In this document: piece after piece, positions 34,763-42,858 of the stretch
Numbering within the stretch: position 1 is the first letter of the stretch
Layout: every line of letters begins with the position of its first letter
DNA from: Paraprevotella clara YIT 11840
Lineage (GTDB): Bacteria; Bacteroidota; Bacteroidia; Bacteroidales; Bacteroidaceae
Direction: 5' to 3'
DNA length: 64,000 nucleotides
Assembly (NCBI RefSeq): GCF_000233955.1
Contig: NZ_JH376642.1
Location: forward strand, 1-64,000
Position numbers and translations under genes: made by a program
The notes under the pieces: model-generated
Databases searched by the model: none
What the model saw: the letters and a program-made list of their open reading frames with translations, nothing else
Told to the model about the DNA's origin: nothing

Positions 34763-36106
34763 GTGAAAACGTTTAAGATAGGTGGAGTTCATCCATCTGA
34801 AAACAAACTTTCCGCCACTTCTCCCATCCGCCGGGCCGGACTGCCCAAACAAGCTGTCTTTTCGCTTTATCAGCATATCGGCGCACCGGCCAAACCGGTC
34901 GTAGCCAAAGGGGATGAAGTGAAAGTAGGCATGATGTTGGCCGAGGCAGACGGCTTCGTGTCAGTTCCCGTTCACTCCTCCGTGTCCGGAAAAGTGAGCA
35001 AGATAGATGCGATTGTCGATGCCAGCGGCTACCGTCGTCCGGCCATCTTTGTAGACGTGGAAGGGGATGAATGGGTCGAGACGATCGATCGGACCCCCGA
35101 TTTGGTGACATTGGCCCAAAGGCCGGAGTTGACGGCCGAAGACATCGTGAACAAGGTGAAAGCGGCCGGTATTGTCGGTATGGGCGGTGCCACGTTCCCC
35201 TGCCACGTGAAACTGACTCCCCCAAAAGGGACAAAAGCCGAATGCGTCATCATCAACGCCGTGGAGTGCGAACCGTACTTGACGGCCGACCATCGGTTGA
35301 TGTTGGAAAAGCCGGACGAAATCCTGGTGGGAGTGGATTTGATCATGAAGGCGGTAGGTGTGGACAAAGGTTATATCGGCATCGAGAACAACAAACCGGA
35401 CGCTATCGCCCTTCTGACGGAGAAAGCGAAAGCTTATTCGCATATTGAGATCGTGCCTTTGCAAGTGAAATACCCTCAGGGAGGAGAAAAGCAGTTGATT
35501 GCCGCTGTTACCGGACGTGAAGTCCCGGCACCGCCAGCATTGCCCATTAACGTAGGAGCAGTGGTGCAAAATGTAGGTACGGTTTTTGCCATCTACGAAG
35601 CGGTGATGAAGAACAAGCCCCTGTTTGAACGTGTCATCACCGTGACCGGCAAGGAAGTGCAAAACCCCTCCAACCTGTTGGCCCGTATCGGTACGCCGAT
35701 GAACCAACTCATCGAGGAATGCGGCGGCTTGCCGGAAAATACAGGAAAAGTAATCGGCGGTGGCCCGATGATGGGAAAGGCGCTGATGAACCTCGATGTA
35801 CCGGTATGCAAAGGTTCTTCCGGTCTTTTGCTCATGAGCGAAAGGGAATCCCGCCGTGCGGAACCGCAGCCCTGCATCCGTTGCGCCAAATGCGTCAGTG
35901 CCTGTCCGATGGGGCTCGAACCCTATTTGTTGGCCACGGCTTCCGCGTTGCGCAACTGGGAGTTGGCCGAAGAGAACGACATCACGTCATGTATCGAATG
36001 CGGGTCGTGCCAGTTTACCTGTCCTTCCACACGCCCGATGTTGGATAATATCCGTATGGGTAAGACTACTGTAATGGCCCTCATCCGGGCTCGTAATGCA
36101 AAATAA
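34763..36106 (+). CDS. rnfC: Rnf complex subunit C (NADH-oxidising side)
   Basis: 447 aa; starts with GTG at 34763 (VKTFKIGGVHPSENK). Seen: GGVHP N-terminus, the NADH/FMN-binding Complex1_51K-like region (GIVGMGGATFPCHVKL, INAVECEPYLTADHRL), a SLBB-like part, and two C-terminal [4Fe-4S] motifs: CIRCAKCVSACP and CIECGSCQFTCPSTRP. It is the subunit expected to exchange electrons with NAD+/NADH. It lies 32 bp after rnfB. Confidence 0.95.
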   Translation: MKTFKIGGVHPSENKLSATSPIRRAGLPKQAVFSLYQHIGAPAKPVVAKGDEVKVGMMLAEADGFVSVPVHSSVSGKVSKIDAIVDASGYRRPAIFVDVEGDEWVETIDRTPDLVTLAQRPELTAEDIVNKVKAAGIVGMGGATFPCHVKLTPPKGTKAECVIINAVECEPYLTADHRLMLEKPDEILVGVDLIMKAVGVDKGYIGIENNKPDAIALLTEKAKAYSHIEIVPLQVKYPQGGEKQLIAAVTGREVPAPPALPINVGAVVQNVGTVFAIYEAVMKNKPLFERVITVTGKEVQNPSNLLARIGTPMNQLIEECGGLPENTGKVIGGGPMMGKALMNLDVPVCKGSSGLLLMSERESRRAEPQPCIRCAKCVSACPMGLEPYLLATASALRNWELAEENDITSCIECGSCQFTCPSTRPMLDNIRMGKTTVMALIRARNAK

Positions 36107-36118
36107 AAGAGAAAGATT

Positions 36119-37108
36119 ATGGCAAAGAAATTAATTGTATCGCTGTCGCCCCATGTGCATGGACGGGATAGTGTACAAAGAAATATGTATGGAGTGTGTA
36201 TCGCACTCATACCGGCTCTGCTGACCTCGTTGTATTTCTTTGGGTTGGGAGCCGCAATCGTATTGGCCACGTCCGTGGCCGCCTGCGTGTTCTTCGAGTG
36301 GGCTATAACGAAATATGTATTGAAACGCGACCGCGTAACGATAACCGACGGTTCGGCCATCCTGACCGGACTGCTGTTGGGTTTCAACCTGCCTTCCAAC
36401 CTGCCGATATGGATCATCCTCATCGGAGCGTTGGTAGCCATCGGCATCGGCAAGATGACTTTCGGCGGATTAGGGTGTAATCCCTTCAATCCGGCATTGG
36501 TGGGGCGCGTGTTCCTTCTGGTTTCATTCCCGGTGCAGATGACCACATGGCCTGTGCCCGGACAAATGGCAGCTTACCTTGATGCCGAGACGGGTGCCAC
36601 TCCGTTGGCCGTCATGAAGGAAGCCATCAAGAGCGGAGACGCTTCCGTGCTCCAAAGGCTACCGGACGCCATCGACATGCTCGTCGGGCAGACCGGGGGA
36701 TGCTTGGGCGAGGTGAGCGCCTTGGCCTTATTGATAGGGTTGGCCTACATGTTGGCCCGACGCATCGTGACATGGCACATTCCGGTCTCCATTCTGGTTA
36801 CCGTTTTTGTACTGGCCGGACTGCTTCATCTGTACAATCCCGTTTATGCGTCTCCCGTAACAGTGTTGCTGACGGGCGGTATGATGCTGGGTGCCTGCTT
36901 CATGGCTACGGATTACGTAACCTCACCCATGACAGCGAAGGGGCAGATTATTTATGGAGTGGCCATAGGTCTTCTCACCGTAGTCATTCGTACTTTCGGC
37001 GCATATCCAGAAGGCATGTCGTTCGCCATCCTGATTATGAACGCCTTTACGCCGTTGATTAACACCTATTGTAAACCTAAAAGATTCGGGGAGGTCGTAA
37101 AAAAATGA
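36119..37108 (+). CDS. rnfD: Rnf complex subunit D (flavinylated membrane subunit)
   Basis: 329 aa, about 9-10 membrane segments. Seen: SLSPHVHGRDSVQRNMYGV at the N-terminus, GKMTFGGLGCNPFNPALVGRVF, and the covalent-flavin site D-x-E-T-G-A-T with Thr161 as the likely FMN-linked residue. Homologous to NqrB. It helps couple electron flow to Na+ or H+ movement. Its end overlaps rnfG by 4 bp. Confidence 0.95.
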   Translation: MAKKLIVSLSPHVHGRDSVQRNMYGVCIALIPALLTSLYFFGLGAAIVLATSVAACVFFEWAITKYVLKRDRVTITDGSAILTGLLLGFNLPSNLPIWIILIGALVAIGIGKMTFGGLGCNPFNPALVGRVFLLVSFPVQMTTWPVPGQMAAYLDAETGATPLAVMKEAIKSGDASVLQRLPDAIDMLVGQTGGCLGEVSALALLIGLAYMLARRIVTWHIPVSILVTVFVLAGLLHLYNPVYASPVTVLLTGGMMLGACFMATDYVTSPMTAKGQIIYGVAIGLLTVVIRTFGAYPEGMSFAILIMNAFTPLINTYCKPKRFGEVVKK

Positions 37109-37734
37109 AAAAGTTAGAGTCTTCATTACTCAATATGGTCTTGGTGCTGACCGCCATTTCCCTCATAGCCGGCGGGACTTTGGCTTATATTAATAAGGTG
37201 ACACAAGGCCCCATTGCCGAAATCAATGCAAAGAATTTGCAGGATGGCATCAAAAAAGTGATTTTGGGAAGCCAACCCGGCGATTTGAAAGTGGAAGAAC
37301 CGGTTGAAGCAAACGGTTATACTCTCTATAAAACCGACAAGGGAACGGCTGTGAAAGCTGTAACCAATGGGTTTGGCGGACCACTCGAAATATTGGTAGG
37401 CTTCAACGAGGACGGCAATATTCTGGGCTATACGATTCTGGCTACGGTGGAAACCCCCGGACTGGGTGTGAAAGCCGACACATGGTTCCAGGAAGGCGGT
37501 AAGGGCAACATTATCGGACGGAATCCGGGAGAGAAGGAACTGGCCGTATCCAAAGACGGCGGAGACATCGACGCCATCACGGCGTCTACCATTACCAGCC
37601 GGGCTTTCCTGAATGCCGTGAATGCCGCTTATCAGGCGTTTAAAGGAAATACCAGCGATGCAGCGAGCGGAGCCAGCGTACAGGTCGGACGGGTGGAAAA
37701 CGCAACCGGAACCGGAAGTGATTCTATTCATTAA
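37105..37734 (+). CDS. rnfG: Rnf complex subunit G (flavinylated)
   Basis: 209 aa: one N-terminal membrane segment and a periplasmic FMN-binding domain. Seen: ILATVETPGLGVKA and the flavinylation motif TASTITSRA, in which Thr162 matches the FMN-linked Thr of SGAT-type motifs; the usual SGA is replaced by TAS here. The C-terminal 30 residues are Ser/Gly/Ala-rich. ATG overlaps the rnfD stop. Confidence 0.93.
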   Translation: MKKLESSLLNMVLVLTAISLIAGGTLAYINKVTQGPIAEINAKNLQDGIKKVILGSQPGDLKVEEPVEANGYTLYKTDKGTAVKAVTNGFGGPLEILVGFNEDGNILGYTILATVETPGLGVKADTWFQEGGKGNIIGRNPGEKELAVSKDGGDIDAITASTITSRAFLNAVNAAYQAFKGNTSDAASGASVQVGRVENATGTGSDSIH

Positions 37735-37752
37735 AGAAAGGAGGGACGTAAT

Positions 37753-38337
37753 ATGAATAATTTTAAAGTGTTGATGAACGGTATCATCAAAGAAAACCCG
37801 ACGTTTGTACTTCTTCTGGGTATGTGTCCCACTTTGGGTACGACTTCTTCCGCATTGAACGGTATGTCGATGGGATTGGCCACCACATTCGTGCTCGTAT
37901 GTTCCAACGTGGTAATTTCTTTAATTAAGAATTTGATTCCCGACATGGTGCGTATTCCGGCATTCATTGTCGTTATCGCATCTTTCGTAACCGCCTTGCA
38001 AATGTGCATGCAGGCATTCGTACCCGACATTTATGCCACATTGGGCTTGTTCATCCCTTTGATTGTGGTGAACTGTATCATTCTGGGACGTGCCGAAGCA
38101 TTTGCCAGTAAAAACGGAGTGGTGCCTTCGTTTTTCGATGGAGTGGGAATGGGGTTAGGATTCACAATCGCCTTGACTGTCCTCGGAGCCGTACGCGAGA
38201 TTTTGGGAACGGGTAAAATCTTCGGTCTGGAAGTTTGGCCGGAAGACTACGGCATGCTGATGTTCGTGTTGGCTCCCGGAGCTTTCATCGTATTAGGTTA
38301 CTTGATTGCCATTGTGAACAAACTGAAGAAAGCGTAA
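37753..38337 (+). CDS. rnfE: Rnf complex subunit E
   Basis: 194 aa, about six membrane segments. Seen: LMNGIIKENPTFVLLLGMCPTL (with the conserved Cys of the Nqr/Rnf D/E subunits), IPAFIVVIASFVT, and NCIILGRAEAFASKN. It pairs with RnfA to hold the intramembrane [2Fe-2S] cluster. It is 18 bp after rnfG. Confidence 0.95.
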   Translation: MNNFKVLMNGIIKENPTFVLLLGMCPTLGTTSSALNGMSMGLATTFVLVCSNVVISLIKNLIPDMVRIPAFIVVIASFVTALQMCMQAFVPDIYATLGLFIPLIVVNCIILGRAEAFASKNGVVPSFFDGVGMGLGFTIALTVLGAVREILGTGKIFGLEVWPEDYGMLMFVLAPGAFIVLGYLIAIVNKLKKA

Positions 38338-38356
38338 TTTGTAAACTTAGAACAAT

Positions 38357-38968
38357 ATGGAAGCAATATATCAGTATTTAATCGTTTTCATTACCGCCAT
38401 ATTTGTCAACAACGTCGTGTTGTCACAAATCCTCGGTATTTGTCCGTTCCTCGGCGTATCCAAAAAAATCAATACGGCCTTAGGCATGTCGGGCGCGGTG
38501 GCGTTCGTTTTGGTGCTCGCCACACTGGTGACTTACTTGTTGCAGTATTATGTTTTGAATCCGCTCAACCTCGGCTACTTGCAGACCATAGCTTTTATCC
38601 TGGTCATTGCGGCATTGGTGCAACTGGTGGAAATCATCCTGAAAAAGGTTTCCCCTTCGCTCTACCAAGCTTTAGGGGTATTCCTACCTTTGATTACTAC
38701 CAATTGTGCCGTCCTCGGTGTGGCCATATTGGTTATCCAAAAGGAATTCAATCTGATGATGGGCGTATGGTATGCCCTAAGCACTGCGTTGGGCTTCGGA
38801 CTGGCTTTAGTCATTTTCGCCGGCATCCGCGAGCAACTCAACCTCGTGTCCGTACCTAAGGGGATGCAGGGCATGAGCATCGCGTTAGTCACCGCCGGTC
38901 TATTGGCCATGGCATTTATGGGTTTCAGTGGAGTAGACAACGGATTGAAGGCATTTCTGAGCCTCTAA
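38357..38968 (+). CDS. rnfA: Rnf complex subunit A
   Basis: 203 aa, six membrane segments. Seen: FVNNVVLSQILGICPFLGVSKK and TTNCAVLGVAILV, the inverted-topology pair motifs shared with NqrE, with the conserved cysteines of the membrane iron-sulfur site. Last gene of the rseC-rnfBCDGEA operon; a very strong hairpin terminator follows 16 bp after the stop. Confidence 0.95.
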   Translation: MEAIYQYLIVFITAIFVNNVVLSQILGICPFLGVSKKINTALGMSGAVAFVLVLATLVTYLLQYYVLNPLNLGYLQTIAFILVIAALVQLVEIILKKVSPSLYQALGVFLPLITTNCAVLGVAILVIQKEFNLMMGVWYALSTALGFGLALVIFAGIREQLNLVSVPKGMQGMSIALVTAGLLAMAFMGFSGVDNGLKAFLSL

Positions 38969-38984
38969 TCTGCCACGTTTTTTC

Positions 38985-39031
38985 AAAACCGATACGACCT
39001 GCAAAGAAAATGCAGGTCGTATCGGTTTTTT
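38985..39031 (+). terminator. Terminator of the rnf operon (bidirectional-looking)
   Basis: A perfect 19-bp stem (38985-39003 with 39011-39029), 7-nt loop, ending in TTTTTT; the A-run at the 5' side would serve the opposite strand. Confidence 0.92.
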
Positions 39032-39067
39032 ATAGCCTAAAATTATACAACATATAATTAAATTTAG

Positions 39068-39075
39068 TACATTTG
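39068..39075 (+). promoter_or_regulatory. -7 promoter element of galE
   Basis: TACATTTG matches TAnnTTTG, 37 bp before the ATG at 39113. The sequence in the -33 place is AT-rich without TTTG. Confidence 0.5.
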
Positions 39076-39112
39076 CTACTGTTACAAAAACAAAAAATCG
39101 AAGCTTACTAAT

Positions 39113-40147
39113 ATGAAAGAGACAATTTTAGTGACAGGCGGTACCGGATTCATCGGTTCACACACGACGGTGGAACTCCAGCAGGCTGGTTATGACGTAG
39201 TCATCGTAGACAACCTCTCGAATTCACGTGAAGATGTATTGGATGGTATCGAAAAGATTACCGGCATTCGTCCGGCTTTTGAGAAAGTAGACTTGCGCGA
39301 TTTCGACGCCACCGAGTCCGTATTCAAAAAATATCCGAAAATTAGCGGTATCATTCATTTTGCAGCGAGCAAGGCTGTAGGTGAAAGCGTACAGAAACCG
39401 TTGCTGTATTATCATAACAATATCGTTTCCCTGATTAATCTGCTGCAGTTGATGCCGAAGTATGATGTGAAGGGTATCATCTTCTCTTCATCATGTACCG
39501 TATACGGCCAGCCGGATGTGCTACCTGCGACAGAGGAGACCCCCATCAAAAAGGCGGAAAGCCCATACGGTAATACCAAACAGATTAACGAAGAAATCAT
39601 CGCGGACACCATCAAGAGCGGTTCTCCGATAAAGGCCATTTTGCTGCGTTATTTCAACCCGATCGGTGCACATCCCACGGCATTTATCGGCGAAATGCCG
39701 AACGGTGTGCCTCAGAACCTGATTCCCTATCTGACGCAAACGGCCATGGGTATCCGTAAGGAATTGAGTGTGTTCGGAGACGATTACGACACGCCGGACG
39801 GCTCTTGCATCCGCGATTATATTTATGTGGTGGATTTGGCTAAGGCACACGTTTGCGCCATGACGCGCATCATGGAAGACCAGACCACCGAACCGGTGGA
39901 GGTTTACAACATCGGTACGGGTACGGGTACTTCCGTGCTTGAATTGATCAACGCTTTTGAGAAAGCTACCGGTGTGAAATTGAACTATAAGATCGTAGGA
40001 CGCCGTGCCGGTGACATCGAAAAGGTGTGGGGCAACGTGGACAAAGCCAACAAAGTGTTGGGTTGGAAAGCCGAGACCCCGTTGGAGGACGTGTTAGCCT
40101 CTGCCTGGAAATGGCAATGCGTGTTACGCGAAAAAGGAATAATGTAA
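39113..40147 (+). CDS. galE: UDP-glucose 4-epimerase
   Basis: Interconverts UDP-glucose and UDP-galactose with bound NAD+. Seen: the Rossmann motif GGTGFIGSHT at residues 8-17, VDLRD, HFAASKAVGES, the catalytic SSSCTVYG Ser and SPYGNTK Tyr-x3-Lys pair, and RYFNPIGAHPTAFIGE. 344 aa, full length. It is monocistronic with its own terminator. It serves galactose use and supplies UDP-galactose to surface polysaccharides. Confidence 0.95.
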   Translation: MKETILVTGGTGFIGSHTTVELQQAGYDVVIVDNLSNSREDVLDGIEKITGIRPAFEKVDLRDFDATESVFKKYPKISGIIHFAASKAVGESVQKPLLYYHNNIVSLINLLQLMPKYDVKGIIFSSSCTVYGQPDVLPATEETPIKKAESPYGNTKQINEEIIADTIKSGSPIKAILLRYFNPIGAHPTAFIGEMPNGVPQNLIPYLTQTAMGIRKELSVFGDDYDTPDGSCIRDYIYVVDLAKAHVCAMTRIMEDQTTEPVEVYNIGTGTGTSVLELINAFEKATGVKLNYKIVGRRAGDIEKVWGNVDKANKVLGWKAETPLEDVLASAWKWQCVLREKGIM

Positions 40148-40307
40148 ATAGATTAAGGACACAGAAAACGCTTTATGCGTAATTGCACATTAATCCGGTT
40201 GGTATTTCCAATATGTGAATAGGCGGGAATGTCACGCTTTGAACTATTTAAGGCAGGTTAGTGTGCAGAATAGTTTTGTCGTGTTTTATTTTGTGTTTGT
40301 GTTGTTA

Positions 40308-40343
40308 CTCTCTTCCGACGTGAGTCGGAAGAGAGCTTTTTTT
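40308..40343 (+). terminator. Terminator downstream of galE
   Basis: Perfect 12-bp stem (40308-40319 with 40324-40335), GTGA loop, then CTTTTTTT. It lies 160 bp after the galE stop; the 160 bp in between show no ORF. Confidence 0.88.
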
Positions 40344-40382
40344 GAATTAAACCGCGACATGATGAAACTTACATACAAAAAT

Positions 40383-40460
40383 CATTCTGCGGCAAACGGT
40401 TTTTCATTTGCCGCAGAATGAAAAATCGTTTGCCGCAGAACGGCGTTTCGTTTGGCGCAA
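40383..40460. repeat. Intergenic 22-bp-unit repeat with a perfect 14-bp hairpin
   Basis: Bases 40383-40396 (CATTCTGCGGCAAA) and 40407-40420 are perfect inverted copies around a 10-nt loop; a third and fourth, less exact, unit follow (AAAAATCGTTTGCCGCAGAA, then CGTTTCGTTTGGCGCAA). On the minus strand it aligns with the tandem repeat at 1205-1270. It lies between galE and the MBL gene in a 391-bp gene-free stretch that otherwise holds only the galE terminator. No promoter is seen at its edge. Confidence 0.65.
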
Positions 40461-40538
40461 GGTGATTTTGGATGCGTAAGAGATTGAAAACCAATAAAAA
40501 CAAGTTCGTATGAAATGTCTACAAACGAAAGATGCCGA

Positions 40539-41186
40539 TTATCCTATATATGGATTGTGGGCTTTCTCGAATCCGATTTCAGTGTGTGGCCCGTGCCCGG
40601 GATAGACACGGGTATCTTCCGGCAGTGTAAACAGCTTGTTCCTGACGCTCTCGCACAAGGCTTCACTGTCCCCGCCGGGGAAATCCGTTCGTCCAACGCT
40701 GCAATAGAACAAAGTATCACCGACAAATACGGCTTTTTCTGCGGCACAGTAAAAACAAATACCTCCGGGGGTATGTCCAGGAGTGCTCAGGACGGTCAAC
40801 TTGTGATGTCCGAACAAGATGTCATCCCCCTCCGTCAAGTAACGTGCAGCCGCCGGAGTAAGCCCTTCTTTCATCACCTGTGCCAACGGTCCGAATATCT
40901 CCGCTCCCATACCTTTATATATAGGTTCGTCCGCCCGGTTGAACTCCGGACCGACATGAAAGGTCTCCCACATGAAGGCGGCCCCGAAACAGTGGTCGTA
41001 GTGCATGTGGGTACAAAGGTGGTGCCTGACCTGTAAACGACGGTCTTCAATATAATCCGTAATCCGCCTGCGGTCGTCATCGGTAAGGGCACCGCAATCT
41101 ATGACGACGGCTTCACGGGTGTCGTCGCTCACGACGTAGCAGTTCTCCTCCAGCATGTTTACCGGAATTTTTTTTATGTCCAGCAT
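40539..41186 (-). CDS. MBL-fold metallo-hydrolase, glyoxalase II-like
   Basis: 215 aa from the ATG at 41186 (MLDIKKIPVN). Seen: the metal-binding motif THMHYDH at residues 59-65, GHTPGGICFY with the next His, FVGDTLF with the bridging Asp, and a C-terminal GHGPHT. The closest characterised type is hydroxyacylglutathione hydrolase/YcbL-like enzymes; as Bacteroidota lack glutathione, the thioester substrate is unknown. Last gene of a three-gene minus-strand unit (DUF3298 protein, rsmG, MBL) with 13-bp gaps. Confidence 0.88.
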   Translation of the reverse strand: MLDIKKIPVNMLEENCYVVSDDTREAVVIDCGALTDDDRRRITDYIEDRRLQVRHHLCTHMHYDHCFGAAFMWETFHVGPEFNRADEPIYKGMGAEIFGPLAQVMKEGLTPAAARYLTEGDDILFGHHKLTVLSTPGHTPGGICFYCAAEKAVFVGDTLFYCSVGRTDFPGGDSEALCESVRNKLFTLPEDTRVYPGHGPHTEIGFEKAHNPYIG

Positions 41187-41199
41187 CTTTCCTATACTT

Positions 41200-41820
41200 T
41201 TAAAGTGAAACGTACACCACTTTCTTGGTGGCAAAATATTCTTCCGTAAAGAACTCTTTCAACGGGGTAACCATTGTGCGGTTCTTCAACGGGTTCGTCT
41301 CTTTCTCCAATTCGCCCCCCTTCAGGCAGATAAGGCCGTTGGGGATGGCGTTGTGCTGCACGGGAGAAATGTTCTTGCGTATAATCTTGACCAAATCTGC
41401 CAACGGCATGACGGCACGGCTTACCACGAAATCGAATTTGGCCTTCTCTTCCTCTGCCCGACAATGGCGGAAAGTCACATTCTCCACCCCGAGCTCCCTA
41501 GCCACTTCCATGCAAACCTTGATTTTCTTACCGATACTGTCCACCAGATGGAAATGGCAGTCGGGGAACATGATGGCGAGGGGTATTCCCGGAAATCCGC
41601 CTCCCGTCCCCAAATCCATAATCTCAGTGCCGGATTTGAAACGAGTGAATTCGGCAATTCCCAAGGAATGCAATACATGATGTTCATACAGATTGTCGAT
41701 GTCTTTCCTGGAAATGACATTGATTTTAGCATTCCAATCATGATAGAGCGCGTCCAACTGATGGAATTGTTCTGTCTGTTTTTCCGAAAGTTCCGGAAAG
41801 TATTTTAAAATCAGCTCCAT
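41200..41820 (-). CDS. rsmG: 16S rRNA (guanine-527-N7)-methyltransferase
   Basis: 206 aa SAM-dependent rRNA methylase, formerly GidB. Seen: the N-terminal NVISRKDIDNLYEHHVLHSL, the SAM-binding IMDLGTGGGFPGIPLA at about residues 67-82, FHLVDSIGKKI, and VVSRAVMPLADLV. All are standard for RsmG. The gene sits between a DUF3298 lipoprotein gene and an MBL hydrolase gene on the same strand. Confidence 0.95.
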   Translation of the reverse strand: MELILKYFPELSEKQTEQFHQLDALYHDWNAKINVISRKDIDNLYEHHVLHSLGIAEFTRFKSGTEIMDLGTGGGFPGIPLAIMFPDCHFHLVDSIGKKIKVCMEVARELGVENVTFRHCRAEEEKAKFDFVVSRAVMPLADLVKIIRKNISPVQHNAIPNGLICLKGGELEKETNPLKNRTMVTPLKEFFTEEYFATKKVVYVSL

Positions 41821-41833
41821 ATATCTTTATTTT

Positions 41834-42628
41834 TTATTTCGTATGGGTTTCCAACCTACTGTACGGCAAAGTCAGCCTGATAGCCCCGACTTCGTACGCA
41901 GCTATCTCGTCGGCATTGTAAATGAAAGTAATACCTTCTTTTCCCAGTTCATAATTCAAGGGAATGTAAATGTCGGTAAGCCGCAGTATGCCTTTATCCT
42001 GCAATTCCTTCCGGTTGCGGCAACCGTACGTTTTCAGGAGTTCCTCTGTCAGCAGGGAAGGAAGCAAGGCCAAGGAAGCAGGAGGCAACACATCCTCCAA
42101 CTTCACCAACTCACCTGTTTCTGTATCGAAATTCAAACATTGCTCCTCCCGGTACTCCCGTGCTCCTCCCTCGTACTTTACTTTATGAATCAGATAACAC
42201 AAATATCCGTTCAGTCCGTCTTTGTGTTCCGTGGCCATCCGGTATTTGTAATCGTACCACGAGGAGTTGATGCCGCTTTGCCGGTCGGCTTTGTACAAAT
42301 CGGTCAAATCTCTCCGGTATTGCTCCGCGTACGTCAGACAGAACGAATCGGCAGCCGAGGCGAACGAACGGTGCATTCCTCCAAACAGATGAAAGGCAAT
42401 GGTCCGGTTCATGTTCCGGGCGGCACGGGTCGTGTCGTTTATCTCGTCCGCCTCTATGATAACTTTACATGCAGGCGAGTGTTCGCTGCTGTCCAATGGT
42501 ACGGTCTTCTCAACTTTCAATTGCTGAAAGGACAACGAACAACTTCCATCTTCACCTCGGCATGCACATAAAAAAGCCATGGCAAAAGCAAGGCCATATA
42601 TATATTTACTCATCTTTCCGTATTTCAT
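41834..42628 (-). CDS. DUF3298/RsiV-like lipoprotein
   Basis: 264 aa (257 if the ATG at 42613 is used). Seen: a lipoprotein signal peptide with a Cys at the end of FAMAFLCAC, then a DUF4163/DUF3298-like fold (IEADEINDTTRAARNMNRTI, SSWYDYKYRMATEHKDGLNGYLCYL, LVKLEDVLPPASLALLPSLLTEEL, and GITFIYNADEIAAYEVGAIRLTLPY near the end). Family members include the lysozyme-binding anti-sigma factor RsiV and many periplasmic proteins of unknown function; there is no anti-sigma part here. First gene of the rsmG unit. Confidence 0.82.
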   Translation of the reverse strand: MKYGKMSKYIYGLAFAMAFLCACRGEDGSCSLSFQQLKVEKTVPLDSSEHSPACKVIIEADEINDTTRAARNMNRTIAFHLFGGMHRSFASAADSFCLTYAEQYRRDLTDLYKADRQSGINSSWYDYKYRMATEHKDGLNGYLCYLIHKVKYEGGAREYREEQCLNFDTETGELVKLEDVLPPASLALLPSLLTEELLKTYGCRNRKELQDKGILRLTDIYIPLNYELGKEGITFIYNADEIAAYEVGAIRLTLPYSRLETHTK

Positions 42629-42649
42629 CCCAAAAGCCTGTTATGAATG

Positions 42650-42681
42650 CAAAGGTAGTGAAAGGCGGGCGCAGAGGCAAA
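42650..42681 (-). promoter_or_regulatory. Promoter of the DUF3298-rsmG-MBL unit
   Basis: On the minus strand TTTG (42681-42678), a 20-bp gap, and TACCTTTG (42657-42650): a complete consensus match, 21 bp before the ATG at 42628. Confidence 0.75.
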
Positions 42682-42825
42682 TGAAAACGCAATTTTCTGA
42701 TGAAACCGTACCGGGCTACCTCTTGTCGGCTTCCGCCTTTTACGCAACATATCGCTTTTACCGATAAATCGTAAGACAAATGCTTTTTGTAGCAAAAATA
42801 CGATGGATTTCTGAAAAAATATTCG

Positions 42826-42833
42826 TACTTTTG
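42826..42833 (+). promoter_or_regulatory. -7 promoter element of the mrr-ibrAB cassette
   Basis: TACTTTTG matches TAnnTTTG, 25 bp before the ATG at 42859. No TTTG in the -33 place. Confidence 0.5.
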
Positions 42834-42858
42834 GACACTATATAACAAGCGATAAACA

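Noticed and set aside
34961-35707. 248-codon open frame on the minus strand
   Set aside because: Antisense to rnfC, a shadow caused by its codon bias; His/Gln-rich without motifs.
40215-40421. 68-codon frame downstream of galE
   Set aside because: It crosses the galE terminator hairpin and the intergenic repeat.
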